A stretch of DNA of 64,000 nucleotides from Sphingomonas ginsenosidivorax (lineage in GTDB: Bacteria > Pseudomonadota > Alphaproteobacteria > Sphingomonadales > Sphingomonadaceae), in NCBI RefSeq assembly GCF_007995065.1, contig NZ_VOQR01000001.1, positions 1,863,001 through 1,927,000 on the forward strand, read 5' to 3'. Below, piece by piece: positions 21,910 to 30,378 of the stretch (position 1 is the first letter of the stretch; every line of letters starts with the position of its first letter). The translations under genes were made by a program, and so were the position numbers. Below the pieces are notes generated by a model that worked only from the letters and a program-made list of their open reading frames with translations, had not been told where the DNA came from and searched no databases.

Positions 21910-21929
21910 ATATAAAGATATCTTTATAT
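21910..21929. promoter_or_regulatory. 20-bp perfect palindrome, candidate SahR-type operator of ahcY
   Basis: ATATAAAGATATCTTTATAT is a perfect 20-bp palindrome in an otherwise GC-rich leader, 85 bases upstream of the ahcY start. ArsR-family SahR regulators that sense S-adenosylhomocysteine control ahcY in many proteobacteria and bind AT-rich palindromes of this general type. Assignment to SahR is inference; no sahR gene lies in this window. Confidence 0.6.
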
Positions 21930-21955
21930 CTCCGTACCCAGCGCCCGTGGGGGCA

Positions 21956-22516
21956 TCAGGCGGTTCCGGTCTGCGCCACCAGCAACCGCGGATCGACACC
22001 CGCCGCCGCAAATGCGTGGGTCCAGCGATCGTCGGCGTCGGTGTCGAACAGCAGGTCGGTATCGCCCAAGACGTTGAACCAGCCCGGCCGCGACAGCTCG
22101 CCCTCCAGCTGCCCCGCATCCCAGCCGGCATAGCCCAGGGCCACCACCCACCGGCTCGGCCCCTTGCCCTCGGCGATCGCCCGCAGCACGTCGATCGTGC
22201 TCGACAGCGCCCAGCGTCCCGCGACGTCGATCGTCCCCTGCCCGGCCCAGTCGAGCGAATGGATCACGAACCCGCGGCGCGGCTCGACCGGTCCGCCGAA
22301 ATGCACCGGCGCGTTCGGCGCGTCGCCGGGCGCGATGCCGAACTGTTCGAGCAGGTCGTGGAACCCCAGCCCGTCGATCGTGGCGCCAAGGCCGATCCCG
22401 ACCGCACCGGTCGAATCGTGGCTGCACATCGCGATGACGGCGCGGGCGAACCGCGGGTCGCTCATGCCGGGCATCGCCAGCAGGAACTGTCCGGACAGAT
22501 AAACGGCTTTTTCCAT
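21956..22516 (-). CDS. yqgE: YqgE/AlgH family protein
   Basis: This is a conserved cytosolic protein of unknown biochemical role (UPF0301, YqgE/AlgH). The 186-residue product opens with YLSGQFLLAMPGMSDPRFARAV, where LxGxLLIAMPxMxDPxF is the family signature. It continues with VHFGGPVEPRRGFVIHS and VALGYAGWDAGQLEGEL, both family landmarks. I chose ATG 22516; the longer upstream frame adds no family sequence. It lies upstream of ahcY on the same strand, but the palindromic operator between them suggests ahcY has its own promoter. It is divergent from the peroxiredoxin gene. Confidence 0.93.
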   Translation of the reverse strand: MEKAVYLSGQFLLAMPGMSDPRFARAVIAMCSHDSTGAVGIGLGATIDGLGFHDLLEQFGIAPGDAPNAPVHFGGPVEPRRGFVIHSLDWAGQGTIDVAGRWALSSTIDVLRAIAEGKGPSRWVVALGYAGWDAGQLEGELSRPGWFNVLGDTDLLFDTDADDRWTHAFAAAGVDPRLLVAQTGTA

Positions 22517-22629
22517 CGGATCAGGGCATAGCGGGCGTGCGCCAAACCCGCCACGCTTGAAATCACCGCCGCCCCGTCCGAGGTACGGGACCGCCGCCGG
22601 CAAGCGCGCGGCGATCAGGAGATTTCCCC

Positions 22630-23109
22630 ATGACGATCAGCGTCGGCGACCGGCTTCCCAACACCATCCTCATCAAGGCGACCGCGGACGGCCCCGATCA
22701 GGTCGACACCGACGCGTTCTTCAAGGGCCGCAAGGTCGCGCTGTTCGCGGTCCCCGGCGCATTCACCCCGACCTGCTCCGCCAAGCACCTGCCGGGCTTC
22801 GTCGAGAAGTCGGCCGAGCTGAAGGCCAAGGGCGTCGACGAGATCGCCTGCACCTCGGTCAACGACGCGTTCGTGCTCGGCGCCTGGGCGAAGTCGGCCG
22901 ACGCCGGCGACATCACGATGCTCGCCGACGGCAATGGCGAATTCGCCAAGGCGACGGGGCTCGACTTCGACGGCTCGAAGTTCGGGATGGGCACGCGCAG
23001 CCAGCGTTACTCGATGATCGTCAACGACGGCGTCGTCGAGCAGCTGAACATCGAGGCCCCCGGCGAATTCAAGGTCTCGAGCGCCGAGCATCTGCTGAGC
23101 GAGATCTGA
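22630..23109 (+). CDS. Peroxiredoxin (Prx5 / AhpE-like redoxin type)
   Basis: This thiol peroxidase reduces hydrogen peroxide and organic hydroperoxides. It is a 159-residue single-domain Prx5-type protein: VPGAFTPTCSAKHLPGF carries the peroxidatic Cys49 in the PxxxTxxC motif. A further cysteine near residue 74 (EIACTSVND) matches the family's non-catalytic position. Conserved RYSMIVNDGVVEQLNIE follows. AGGAG precedes ATG 22630. It is divergent from yqgE and likely monocistronic, because a palindromic repeat follows. The reductant, glutaredoxin/glutathione or thioredoxin, cannot be decided from sequence. Confidence 0.94.
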   Translation: MTISVGDRLPNTILIKATADGPDQVDTDAFFKGRKVALFAVPGAFTPTCSAKHLPGFVEKSAELKAKGVDEIACTSVNDAFVLGAWAKSADAGDITMLADGNGEFAKATGLDFDGSKFGMGTRSQRYSMIVNDGVVEQLNIEAPGEFKVSSAEHLLSEI

Positions 23110-23116
23110 CCCCACC

Positions 23117-23241
23117 TATCCTCCCCCGCCAGGGGGAGGTGGCAGCCGCAGGCTGACGGAGGGGGCGGATACGGAACAGACGTTCCCGGTCCTCCCCCTC
23201 CACCAGCTTCGCCGGTCCCCCTCCCCCTGTCGGGGGAGGAT
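23117..23241. repeat. Palindromic repeat, family F
   Basis: The outer parts ATCCTCCCCCGCCAGGGGGAGG and ...TCCCCCTGTCGGGGGAGGAT are near reverse complements. The middle carries GCAGCCGCAGGCTG. It fills most of the gap between the peroxiredoxin and AMP nucleosidase genes. Confidence 0.75.
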
Positions 23242-23291
23242 CGGAAGCCGGCAGTCTTGCCACCGCAACATCACCCGCATAACACTCGTCC

Positions 23292-24743
23292 ATGACAATC
23301 GCTTCCGACCTCGTCGCCGACCTCGACCGCCTCTACCGCGCCTCCGTCGAGCGGCTCCAGACCGCCCTCGCCGCCTATATCGCCGACGGCACCATCCCCG
23401 ATCCCGCGACGCGCCGCGATGGCTCCTTCGCCTATCCGGAAATCCGCCTGACCTATGCGGGCGGCGTCGATCGCCCGACTCCGCTCCGGTCGTTCGGCCG
23501 CCTCGTGACGCCCGGCGAATACCGGATCAGCGTCACCAAGCCCGCCCTGTTCGCCGACTACATCACCGAACAGCTGACGCTGCTGATCGAGGATTACGAC
23601 GTCACCGTCGAGGCGGTCGAGGGGCGCCAGGAGATCCCGTTCCCCTATGTCATCGATCCCGGCCACGCGCTGAGCCTCGACGAGGTCTCCGCGACCGAAC
23701 TCTCGCGCTTCTTCCCCGCGACCGAGCTCGCGCACATCGGCGACGAGATCGCCGACGGCGTCTGGGTCGCGCACGACGAGACCCGCCCGCTCGCGCTGTT
23801 CGACGGCCTGCGCACCGACTTCAGCCTCGCGCGCCTGCGTCACTACATGGGCACCCCCGCCGAGCACGCGCAGCGCTTCGTGCTGTTCACCAACTATCAT
23901 CGCTATGTCGACGAGTTCGTCCGCTGGGCGGGCACGCAGCTCGGCCCCCGCGAGGATGGGACGCCGAGCCGATTCACGACCCTGTCGGGCGCGGGCGGCA
24001 TCACCATCACCTCGGGCGACGACATCGACAAGATCGTCAGCGACAGCGCGTGGCGCCGACACCAGATGCCCGCCTATCACCTAATGGCCGACGACCGCAC
24101 CGGCATCACGCTCGTCAACATCGGCGTGGGGCCCTCCAACGCGAAGACGATCTGCGACCACCTCGCGGTGCTGCGGCCCGAGGCGTGGCTGATGATCGGC
24201 CATTGCGGCGGGCTGCGTCCCAGCCAGCGCATCGGCGACTATGTGCTCGCGCACGCCTATCTGCGCGACGACCATGTCCTCGACGACGTGCTGCCGCCGG
24301 AGATCCCGGTCCCTGCGATCGCCGAAGTCCAGGTCGCAATGGCCAAGGCCGCCGAGATCGTCTCGGGCCAGTCCGGCGAGGATCTCAAGCGCCGCCTGCG
24401 CACCGGCACGATCGTCACCACCGACGACCGCAACTGGGAACTGCGCTATTCCAAGTCGGCGCTGCGCTTCTCGCTGTCGCGCGCGGTCGCGATCGACATG
24501 GAGTCGGCGACGATCGCCGCGCAGGGCTATCGCTTCCGCGTCCCCTACGGCACCTTGCTCTGCGTCTCGGACAAGCCGCTGCACGGCGAGCTGAAGCTGC
24601 CGGGCCAGGCCAACCGCTTCTACGAGCGCGCGATCAGCGAGCATCTGCGGATCGGGATCGAGACCTGCGAGCAGCTCCGCATGGAGGGGCCGAAGCTGCA
24701 CAGCCGCAAGCTGCGCGCGTTCGACGAGCCTCCGTTCCGCTAA
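23292..24743 (+). CDS. amn: AMP nucleosidase
   Basis: Amn hydrolyses AMP to adenine and ribose 5-phosphate and so tunes the cellular AMP pool. The 483-residue length is right for the two-domain enzyme. The N-terminal regulatory domain includes GSFAYPEIRLTY and YRISVTKPALFADYI. The C-terminal nucleoside-phosphorylase-like domain has LVNIGVGPSNAKTICDHLAVLRP, WLMIGHCGGLR and VAIDMESATIAAQGYRFRVPYGTLLCVSDKP, with the catalytic-loop Asp late in the protein. The start is the first ATG of the frame at 23292. It is monocistronic, with palindromic repeats upstream and a separate small gene downstream. Confidence 0.96.
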   Translation: MTIASDLVADLDRLYRASVERLQTALAAYIADGTIPDPATRRDGSFAYPEIRLTYAGGVDRPTPLRSFGRLVTPGEYRISVTKPALFADYITEQLTLLIEDYDVTVEAVEGRQEIPFPYVIDPGHALSLDEVSATELSRFFPATELAHIGDEIADGVWVAHDETRPLALFDGLRTDFSLARLRHYMGTPAEHAQRFVLFTNYHRYVDEFVRWAGTQLGPREDGTPSRFTTLSGAGGITITSGDDIDKIVSDSAWRRHQMPAYHLMADDRTGITLVNIGVGPSNAKTICDHLAVLRPEAWLMIGHCGGLRPSQRIGDYVLAHAYLRDDHVLDDVLPPEIPVPAIAEVQVAMAKAAEIVSGQSGEDLKRRLRTGTIVTTDDRNWELRYSKSALRFSLSRAVAIDMESATIAAQGYRFRVPYGTLLCVSDKPLHGELKLPGQANRFYERAISEHLRIGIETCEQLRMEGPKLHSRKLRAFDEPPFR

Positions 24744-24769
24744 ACGCGCGACGTTCGCAGGTTGACGGC

Positions 24770-24794
24770 GGAACGGATCGGGGGATGATGCGTC
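24770..24794 (+). promoter_or_regulatory. Possible EcfG-type (general stress) promoter
   Basis: GGAAC, 16 bases, then CGTC, ending 32 bases before the ATG at 24827. The alphaproteobacterial EcfG consensus is GGAAC-N16/17-CGTT, so the -10 element matches three of four bases. Confidence 0.4.
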
Positions 24795-24826
24795 ACGCAT
24801 CCGGAACCAGATCGTAGGAGCTTATC

Positions 24827-25366
24827 ATGGCCGACACTCCCGAGACGCCGACGTCCGACGCCCCCAAGCCCCGCCGTCGCGCGACACGGAAACCGGCCGT
24901 CACAAAGCCCGTGGCAACGACCGCAAAGCCCGCCGCGACGTCCGATGCCGCCTCCCCGAAGCCCGCGACCGCAAAGACAGCTGCTCCGAAGCCCGCCGCC
25001 CCGAAGGCCGCTGCTCCAAAGGCGACGCCCTCTCGGTCCAAGCCCGCCGACACGGCCAAGTCCACCAAGGCCGTGAAGCCGCGATCGTCGAAGCGCAGCG
25101 CCCCACGCGCGAAACCCGCTGCTGCGCGCAAGACCCCGCCGAAGACGACGCTCGAACGCGCAACCGACCGCGTCGGCGGCAAATGGGGTGCAGCCGCCAT
25201 TGCGGGCGGTGTCGCCGCCGCAGTCGGCGCGCTTCTGACCCTGCGCGGCAGCACGCCCAAGCCCGCCGACCCCGTGGAGCCCAAGGGCGCGCATCAGGCC
25301 GACGGGACCGATTCGTCGGCCTCGTTCGCGGCCGGCATCGCCGACGAGGGCACGATTCCGGAGTAA
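24827..25366 (+). CDS. Lys/Ala/Pro-rich protein with a C-terminal membrane segment
   Basis: The 179-residue protein has a long N-terminal tail (about 10-118) of repeated KPAA/APK units resembling histone H1 or AlgP-like tails. A Gly/Ala-rich hydrophobic stretch follows (WGAAAIAGGVAAAVGALLTL, about 122-141), then a short acidic end. The tail is strongly basic, so it could bind nucleic acid or the acidic membrane surface; this is inference. A good ribosome-binding site (AGGAG) precedes the ATG, and a possible stress promoter lies upstream. The 184-base gap to mbfA shows nothing else. Low complexity makes family assignment unreliable. Confidence 0.75.
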   Translation: MADTPETPTSDAPKPRRRATRKPAVTKPVATTAKPAATSDAASPKPATAKTAAPKPAAPKAAAPKATPSRSKPADTAKSTKAVKPRSSKRSAPRAKPAAARKTPPKTTLERATDRVGGKWGAAAIAGGVAAAVGALLTLRGSTPKPADPVEPKGAHQADGTDSSASFAAGIADEGTIPE

Positions 25367-25550
25367 GCCCGCGACGCTGGGCAGACCGCAGTCCCCATGG
25401 GAGGGCACGCGGTCTACCCCGCCAAAATACGCGAAGCGCCCGCGATGCCCGTCGCTGGCGCGCTGTCCGCCGACGGCCACCCGATCGATCCGCGCGTCCC
25501 GCCCCGCTGAAGGCATGGCCCTGCGCGCCGCTTTGTGGTGATACGGGGCG

Positions 25551-26507
25551 ATGAGAGCCTTTTCCGACCTGACCGAACGCGAGATCCTCGCCCTCGCCAT
25601 CGCCAACGAAGAGGAGGATGGCCGGATCTACGCCGACTATGCCGAGCATCTGCGCGAGCATTATCCCGACAGCGCCAGGCTGTTCGACGACATGGCCACC
25701 GAGGAGGAAGAGCATCGCCGCGCGCTGATCGACCTCTATGTCGAACGGTTCGGGCGCCACATCGCCTATATCACGCGGCGCGACGTGCGCGGCGCCCCCG
25801 CCCCCGCATCGCCGCGCACCACGATCCTGAAGGGCATCGACGCGGTCCGCGAAGAGGTCACGCGGATGGAGACCAACGCCAGTCGCTTCTACCGCGAAGC
25901 CGCCGATCGCAGCACCGACGCACCGATCCGCAAGCTGCTCGGCGATCTCGCCTCGGCCGAACTCGACCACCTGCGCACCGCCGGCGAGATCGAGGCGCAG
26001 CGCCTCCCCAGCGACCGTCGCGCGCGCGAGGACGAGGACGCGCATCGTCGCTTCGTGCTGCAGGTCGTCCAGCCGGGGCTGGTGGGGCTGATGGACGGGT
26101 CGGTGTCGACCCTGGCGCCGGTGTTCGCCGCGGCCTTTGCGACGCATCTGCCGTGGAACGCGTTCCTGATCGGCATGGCGGCCAGCGTCGGCGCGGGGAT
26201 CAGCATGGGCTTTGCCGAGGCGCTCGCCGACGACGGCAAGCTGTCGGGCCGCGGCGCGCCGCTGATGCGCGGGCTGGTCTGCGGCGCGATGACGACGGCG
26301 GGCGGCATCGGTCACACGCTGCCGTTCCTGATCGCCGATTTCTGGACCGCGATCGTCGTCGCCGCGATCGTCGTGGTCGTTGAGCTCAGCACGATCGCCT
26401 GGATCCAGTATCGCTACATGGACACGCCGCCTGTCTCCGCCGCGGCAAAGGTCATGCTCGGCGGCGCGCTGGTGCTTGCCGCCGGCATCCTGATCGGCAG
26501 CGGCTGA
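25551..26507 (+). CDS. mbfA: Membrane-bound ferritin / iron exporter MbfA
   Basis: MbfA proteins join an N-terminal ferritin-like (rubrerythrin/erythrin) domain to a C-terminal VIT1/CCC1-type membrane domain and export iron under iron or peroxide stress in Rhizobiales. This 318-residue protein fits. The N-terminal half carries ANEEEDGRIYADYAEHL and MATEEEEHRRAL, then METNASRFYREAA and SAELDHL, supplying paired Glu/His ligands. The C-terminal half starts at about 165 with VQPGLVGLMDGSVSTLAPVFAAAF, the CCC1 signature, and has about four to five helices. The start ATG 25551 gives the complete ferritin-like helix. It is convergent with the receptor gene at 26517, nine bases away. Confidence 0.92.
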   Translation: MRAFSDLTEREILALAIANEEEDGRIYADYAEHLREHYPDSARLFDDMATEEEEHRRALIDLYVERFGRHIAYITRRDVRGAPAPASPRTTILKGIDAVREEVTRMETNASRFYREAADRSTDAPIRKLLGDLASAELDHLRTAGEIEAQRLPSDRRAREDEDAHRRFVLQVVQPGLVGLMDGSVSTLAPVFAAAFATHLPWNAFLIGMAASVGAGISMGFAEALADDGKLSGRGAPLMRGLVCGAMTTAGGIGHTLPFLIADFWTAIVVAAIVVVVELSTIAWIQYRYMDTPPVSAAAKVMLGGALVLAAGILIGSG

Positions 26508-26516
26508 GCCCGCCTC

Positions 26517-28865
26517 TCATAGCCCGATCGCAAGCCGCAGCGTCACCGTCCGCGGCCGCACCGGCACGGTCTGCGTGGTGGTTTCGAGCGTGAACGGATT
26601 GCCGAAGCCGAAGCTGTTGCCGCGGCCGTCGAGCAGGTTGGTGACATCGATCGACCATCGCCGCGCGCCGGTGTCGATCGACGCGCCGGTGTCGATCGTC
26701 GCATAGCGCCCGGCCGGGCGGTCGAGCAGCGGGTCGAAGCTGAGGCGCGTACGACCGGTATAGCGCGCGGCGGCAAACACCTGCGCGGGCCGTCCCCGCA
26801 CCGCGAACCGCCGCGTCGCGCCGAGCCGGGCCGAGATGTCGGGAACGACCGGCAGTCGGCGGTCGTCGTCGACCGCGGCGGGCCGGGATCGCAGCCGCGC
26901 GCGCTGCAGCGTCGTCCCGAAGTCGATCATCACCGGTGCGAGGTCGAACCGCCCGCCGACTTCGATCCCGTAATTGGCGGCATTGCCCGCGTCGATGGTC
27001 CCCAACAGGCCGTCGCGGCCCACCGTATCGCTGCGCAAATGCTCCCACACGGACCCGAAAACCGCGCCGTGCAGGTCGAGCCGCGCGCCCGGTGCGCGCA
27101 CGCGCCAGCCGAGCTCCACGCTCTGCAGCTCGTCCCCCGGGATGCGGCGGTCGGCCACGACAGCGGTCCGGCTTACCCCGGCCGGCCGCACCGCGCTGGC
27201 GTAGCGCAGCCAGATCAGCCCGATATCGTCGCGGTGCCAGGTCAGCGTGCCGCTGGGGGTCACGCCCAGGCGTTGCGCCCGCTCGCGGTCGGGGCCCCGC
27301 TGCTCGAGATGGCTGAGCGTCGAGAAAGCACGCAGCCCGAGCTTGAAGTCCAGCGTCCGCGTCAGCCGCTGCGTCCCCTCCGCGAACAGCGCGGCCTCGG
27401 TCACGTCCTCCTCGTCGCGCCGCGCCGCGATGCTGCCGCCGTCCGCGGTGGAGACGAAGCGGCCGTTCAGCCGGCTCGTCGAATGCAGGACCGTCGCGCC
27501 AACGATCCACGGATGGCGCGCGGTCGGGTCACTCACCCTGACTTCCTGCGACACGAACTGCGCCGAACGGGCCTCGACATAGGCGAGCGGCGCGGGCAAC
27601 CCGAGCGTGGATGCAACGACGCTCGCATCATAGGTGCTGCCGAATTCCTGCGCGACGAACGCCGTCGTCGCCTGCGCATCGAGCTTGCCGATCGCCCCCC
27701 CGACGGTCAGCGTGCCCGCGGTGAAGTCGTTGTCCTGCGGCTCGGCGATCCGCGTCGCCCGCGACAGCCCGCTGGTCGCATAGTGGCTGTCGCGGGCGTT
27801 GATCCGCTGCAGCACGCCGGCGAGCGTCGCGTGCCAGTCGCCGATCGCCCAGCGCACCGCACTTCGTCCGCCGATCCGTCGGATCCGGTTGACGTCGCGG
27901 CGGTTGCGGCCGGTGTCGTCGATCCAGCCGGGCATCGTCTCGCTCCACCCGGATGCGCGGAGCGCGAGCGATCCCGTTTTGATCGGGACGTTGAGCGTCC
28001 CTTCGGTCGCGCCCCCGAACGCGCCGTTGGTGATCCCCGTCGCCTCGACCGCGCCTGCTGCTGCGAACCGGTCGAGATCGGGCGCGGCCGTCACGATCCG
28101 GACCACGCCGCCCAGCGCACCCGTGCCGTACAGCGTGCCCTGCGGCCCGCGCAGCACCTCGACCCGCTCGACATCGACCAAGCGCAGATCGGGGTCGGGC
28201 GCGGCGTAGCCGATCCGCGCCTCGTCCAGATACAGGCTGACGAGCGACTGGCTCGTGCCGTTGAACGCGCTGTCGGCGACCCCGCGGAGGAAGATGCGGT
28301 CGCGGCCGGGGCCCAGATTGGTCGAGAACGCACTGTCGGTCGTCGCCATCAGGTCGACCAGCCCCCGCCGTCCCGCGAGCCGGGCGAGCGCCTGGCCGCC
28401 GACGATGCTGATCGACGCCGGCAGATCGGACAGCCGCTCGTCGCGCTTGCCGGCGGTGACGATGATATCGCCGGGATCCACCTCGGCTACGGCCTGCTGT
28501 CGTCGGGTGGGTGTCCGCATCGGCTTGGCCGGCAGTGGCTCGATCCGCCACGTCGTCGCATCGACGCGTACGGCGCGCAGCCGGCTACCCGACAGGATCC
28601 GGCGCAGCGCGTCCGCGACGTCGCGCGCGCGATCGATCCGCCGGATGCGTAGGTCGGGCAGCGACCCCGCCATGCCGATCGATATGCCGCTTTGCCGGGC
28701 GACCGCGTCCAGCGCCGATCGGAGCGTGCCCGCCGGGATCGTCAGCCCCGGGCGCGCCTTCTCAGCGCGGGTCGGCGGCGCCCAGATACACCACGCCGCC
28801 GACGCGACGAGCGCGTATCGGCAGCACCGCACGAAGCTGATCGACGAGCCGCGATCCATCACCAA
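26517..28865 (-). CDS. FecA-type TonB-dependent receptor with STN signalling domain
   Basis: This outer-membrane receptor also signals ligand occupancy inward through a periplasmic secretin/TonB N-terminal (STN) domain. Of 782 residues, a signal peptide ends near residue 36 (ALVASAAWCIWAPPTRA). The STN domain covers about 40-110 (LTIPAGTLRSALDAVARQSGISI...DVADALRRIL...). The TonB-box area is GDIIVTAGKR, and the plug has LRGVADSAFNGTSQS and VEVLRGPQGTLYGTGALGGVVRIV. The protein ends LRLAIGL rather than in an aromatic residue, unusual for a barrel. Its start overlaps fecR by 104 bases. With the upstream ECF sigma and FecR-like genes it forms a complete cell-surface signalling set. Confidence 0.92.
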   Translation of the reverse strand: MVMDRGSSISFVRCCRYALVASAAWCIWAPPTRAEKARPGLTIPAGTLRSALDAVARQSGISIGMAGSLPDLRIRRIDRARDVADALRRILSGSRLRAVRVDATTWRIEPLPAKPMRTPTRRQQAVAEVDPGDIIVTAGKRDERLSDLPASISIVGGQALARLAGRRGLVDLMATTDSAFSTNLGPGRDRIFLRGVADSAFNGTSQSLVSLYLDEARIGYAAPDPDLRLVDVERVEVLRGPQGTLYGTGALGGVVRIVTAAPDLDRFAAAGAVEATGITNGAFGGATEGTLNVPIKTGSLALRASGWSETMPGWIDDTGRNRRDVNRIRRIGGRSAVRWAIGDWHATLAGVLQRINARDSHYATSGLSRATRIAEPQDNDFTAGTLTVGGAIGKLDAQATTAFVAQEFGSTYDASVVASTLGLPAPLAYVEARSAQFVSQEVRVSDPTARHPWIVGATVLHSTSRLNGRFVSTADGGSIAARRDEEDVTEAALFAEGTQRLTRTLDFKLGLRAFSTLSHLEQRGPDRERAQRLGVTPSGTLTWHRDDIGLIWLRYASAVRPAGVSRTAVVADRRIPGDELQSVELGWRVRAPGARLDLHGAVFGSVWEHLRSDTVGRDGLLGTIDAGNAANYGIEVGGRFDLAPVMIDFGTTLQRARLRSRPAAVDDDRRLPVVPDISARLGATRRFAVRGRPAQVFAAARYTGRTRLSFDPLLDRPAGRYATIDTGASIDTGARRWSIDVTNLLDGRGNSFGFGNPFTLETTTQTVPVRPRTVTLRLAIGL

Positions 28866-29721
28866 TCGTCAACACCCCGGAAAATCGCAGGTTCGCGGCT
28901 GATGGATCGACCATCAGCGGCGCGTCGGCATACCGCGATATATCTGCCGCAACCAGCGTCAGCGGTGCGCCATCATAATTGAGCCGCCCATCGATCCAGT
29001 CGGCGACGCGCGCCGGATCGACCGTGCGACGCTCGGCAATCTGCTTAGACGGCATGATGTCGAGGATCTGCCCGGCATGAAGCGTCGTCGTGTCGCCGTC
29101 GCCGGCGATCGGCGCGACGCTGACCATCCCTTGCGCGACGGTGACAGCAACGCGTCCGCGCGCGCTGACGACGTCGAACCGCGTGCCGATATCGCGCACC
29201 TCATAGCCGCCGGCGCGCACCATCAGCAGGCGGGACGGATCGTGCCGCACGGCAAAACTCGCGGCGCCGTCGGCGATCTCCACCACCGGGCTCGTCCCGC
29301 CGGTGACCGACACGCGCGATCCGCGGTCGATCTGCATCCGGCTGCCATCGGCGAGCGTGACGGTGCGCGTCTCGCCGCGGCCGGTCGTATAGACCTGCGC
29401 AGTGGTCGGCGCCGAGGGCACCAGCAACACCGCCAGCCCCGCCGCCATCGCACCGCCAGCCCCCAGCCCAGCCCACCGCCAGCGCGTGGATCGTGCCGGC
29501 ATCGGCTCGACCACGGCATCGTCATTCGCCGGCAGCAACGCTGCGATCGCCGGGGCAGCCTCGCCGATCTCGGCATCGAGCAGGGCGATGCTGTCATAGG
29601 CAGAGCGATGCGACGGATCGGCCTCCAGCCACAAACCGAACGCCTCCCAGTCCATCTCGGGCGAGTCGAGCCGCGCGTGCCAGGTGGCCGCGTCCATGAT
29701 TGCCGTGCGTGTGTCTGTCAT
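28762..29721 (-). CDS. FecR-type anti-sigma / sigma regulator
   Basis: This single-pass inner-membrane protein relays the receptor signal from the periplasm to the ECF sigma factor. The 319-residue product has the short cytosolic N-terminal domain typical of FecR (ATWHARLDSPEMDWEAFGLWLEADPSHRSAYDSIA, with conserved Trp residues). One membrane helix follows near 85-103 (WAGLGAGGAMAAGLAVLLV). The periplasmic FecR domain has YTTGRGETRTVTLADGSRMQIDRGSRVSV. It lies between the ECF sigma gene (84 bases upstream) and the receptor (104-base overlap). Confidence 0.93.
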   Translation of the reverse strand: MTDTRTAIMDAATWHARLDSPEMDWEAFGLWLEADPSHRSAYDSIALLDAEIGEAAPAIAALLPANDDAVVEPMPARSTRWRWAGLGAGGAMAAGLAVLLVPSAPTTAQVYTTGRGETRTVTLADGSRMQIDRGSRVSVTGGTSPVVEIADGAASFAVRHDPSRLLMVRAGGYEVRDIGTRFDVVSARGRVAVTVAQGMVSVAPIAGDGDTTTLHAGQILDIMPSKQIAERRTVDPARVADWIDGRLNYDGAPLTLVAADISRYADAPLMVDPSAANLRFSGVLTIGDGSRLVDQLRAVLPIRARRVGGVVYLGAADPR

Positions 29722-29805
29722 GTTGCCCTCCTTTCCCCGCTCGAGTCTTTCCCGCTTGTTCCATGGACGCCGCCACGGATATCGAACCGCAGTCCCCCGT
29801 CGCGA

Positions 29806-30378
29806 TTACGCATCGAGCGCCTTTCTGAGGTGCCGAAGCGCAACCGCGATATGTTTTTCGACCGTACTGCGCGTGATGCCCAGCTCGGCCGCGATCTCCG
29901 CATGCGACGCGCCCTCGATCCGGTGGCGGCGGAACACCCGCATCGCCCCCTCGGGCGGCCCCGACAGCAGCTCGGCGAGCCGCGCGATACGATCGCAACC
30001 GACCAGCGCGTCGAACGCAGACGGCGCTTCGTCGACTGCCTCCCACCCCGCCACCGATGTCGTCGCGTCGACATAGCCCGCCTCGCGCCGCTGCCGCCGC
30101 CCGTTCGCGCGCGCCCGGTCGAGCACGATGTTCATGCCCACCCGGTGCAGATAGGCGAGCGGGTTCGCGATCGGACCCGCCATCGGCTCCGCGACGTGCA
30201 GCCAGATCTCCTGCACGACGTCCTCGGCTTCCGCGACGCTGCCCGTTCGTCCGGTGAAGAACCGGACGAGTTGCGGGCGGCTCGCCGCGAGCACCGCCGA
30301 CAGGCCGGCGGGCTCGGACGTAGGGGATTCGAAGTCGGCTACGGCGTGGCTCCGCGAGTTACGCGCCGAGCTTGGCAT
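29806..30378 (-). CDS. ECF sigma factor, FecI type
   Basis: This extracytoplasmic-function RNA polymerase sigma factor has 190 residues. Region 2 includes AEAEDVVQEIWLHVAE and PLAYLHRVGMNIVLDRARA. Region 4 ends ASHAEIAAELGITRSTVEKHIAVALRHLRKAL, the helix-turn-helix that reads the -35 element. The ATG at 30378 lies inside the last 20 bases of the upstream gene, so it is probably translated from the same message. The adjoining FecR and STN-receptor genes are its expected partners, and it should drive at least this receptor. Confidence 0.93.
   Translation of the reverse strand: MPSSARNSRSHAVADFESPTSEPAGLSAVLAASRPQLVRFFTGRTGSVAEAEDVVQEIWLHVAEPMAGPIANPLAYLHRVGMNIVLDRARANGRRQRREAGYVDATTSVAGWEAVDEAPSAFDALVGCDRIARLAELLSGPPEGAMRVFRRHRIEGASHAEIAAELGITRSTVEKHIAVALRHLRKALDA

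Noticed and set aside
21825..21955. SAM- or SAH-sensing riboswitch in the ahcY leader
   Set aside because: Apart from the 20-bp palindrome I could not find the conserved stems of a known SAM, SAM/SAH or SAH riboswitch; a covariance-model search would settle it.
24740..25606. Open frame opposite the Lys/Ala/Pro-rich gene
   Set aside because: Its Gly/Arg/Leu composition is the antisense image of AAG/GCC codons; the plus-strand gene has a good ribosome-binding site and start.
28762..28865. FecR-FecA overlap as a frameshift error
   Set aside because: FecR ends in its normal C-terminal segment and the receptor needs this stretch for its signal peptide; a real 104-base overlap explains both.
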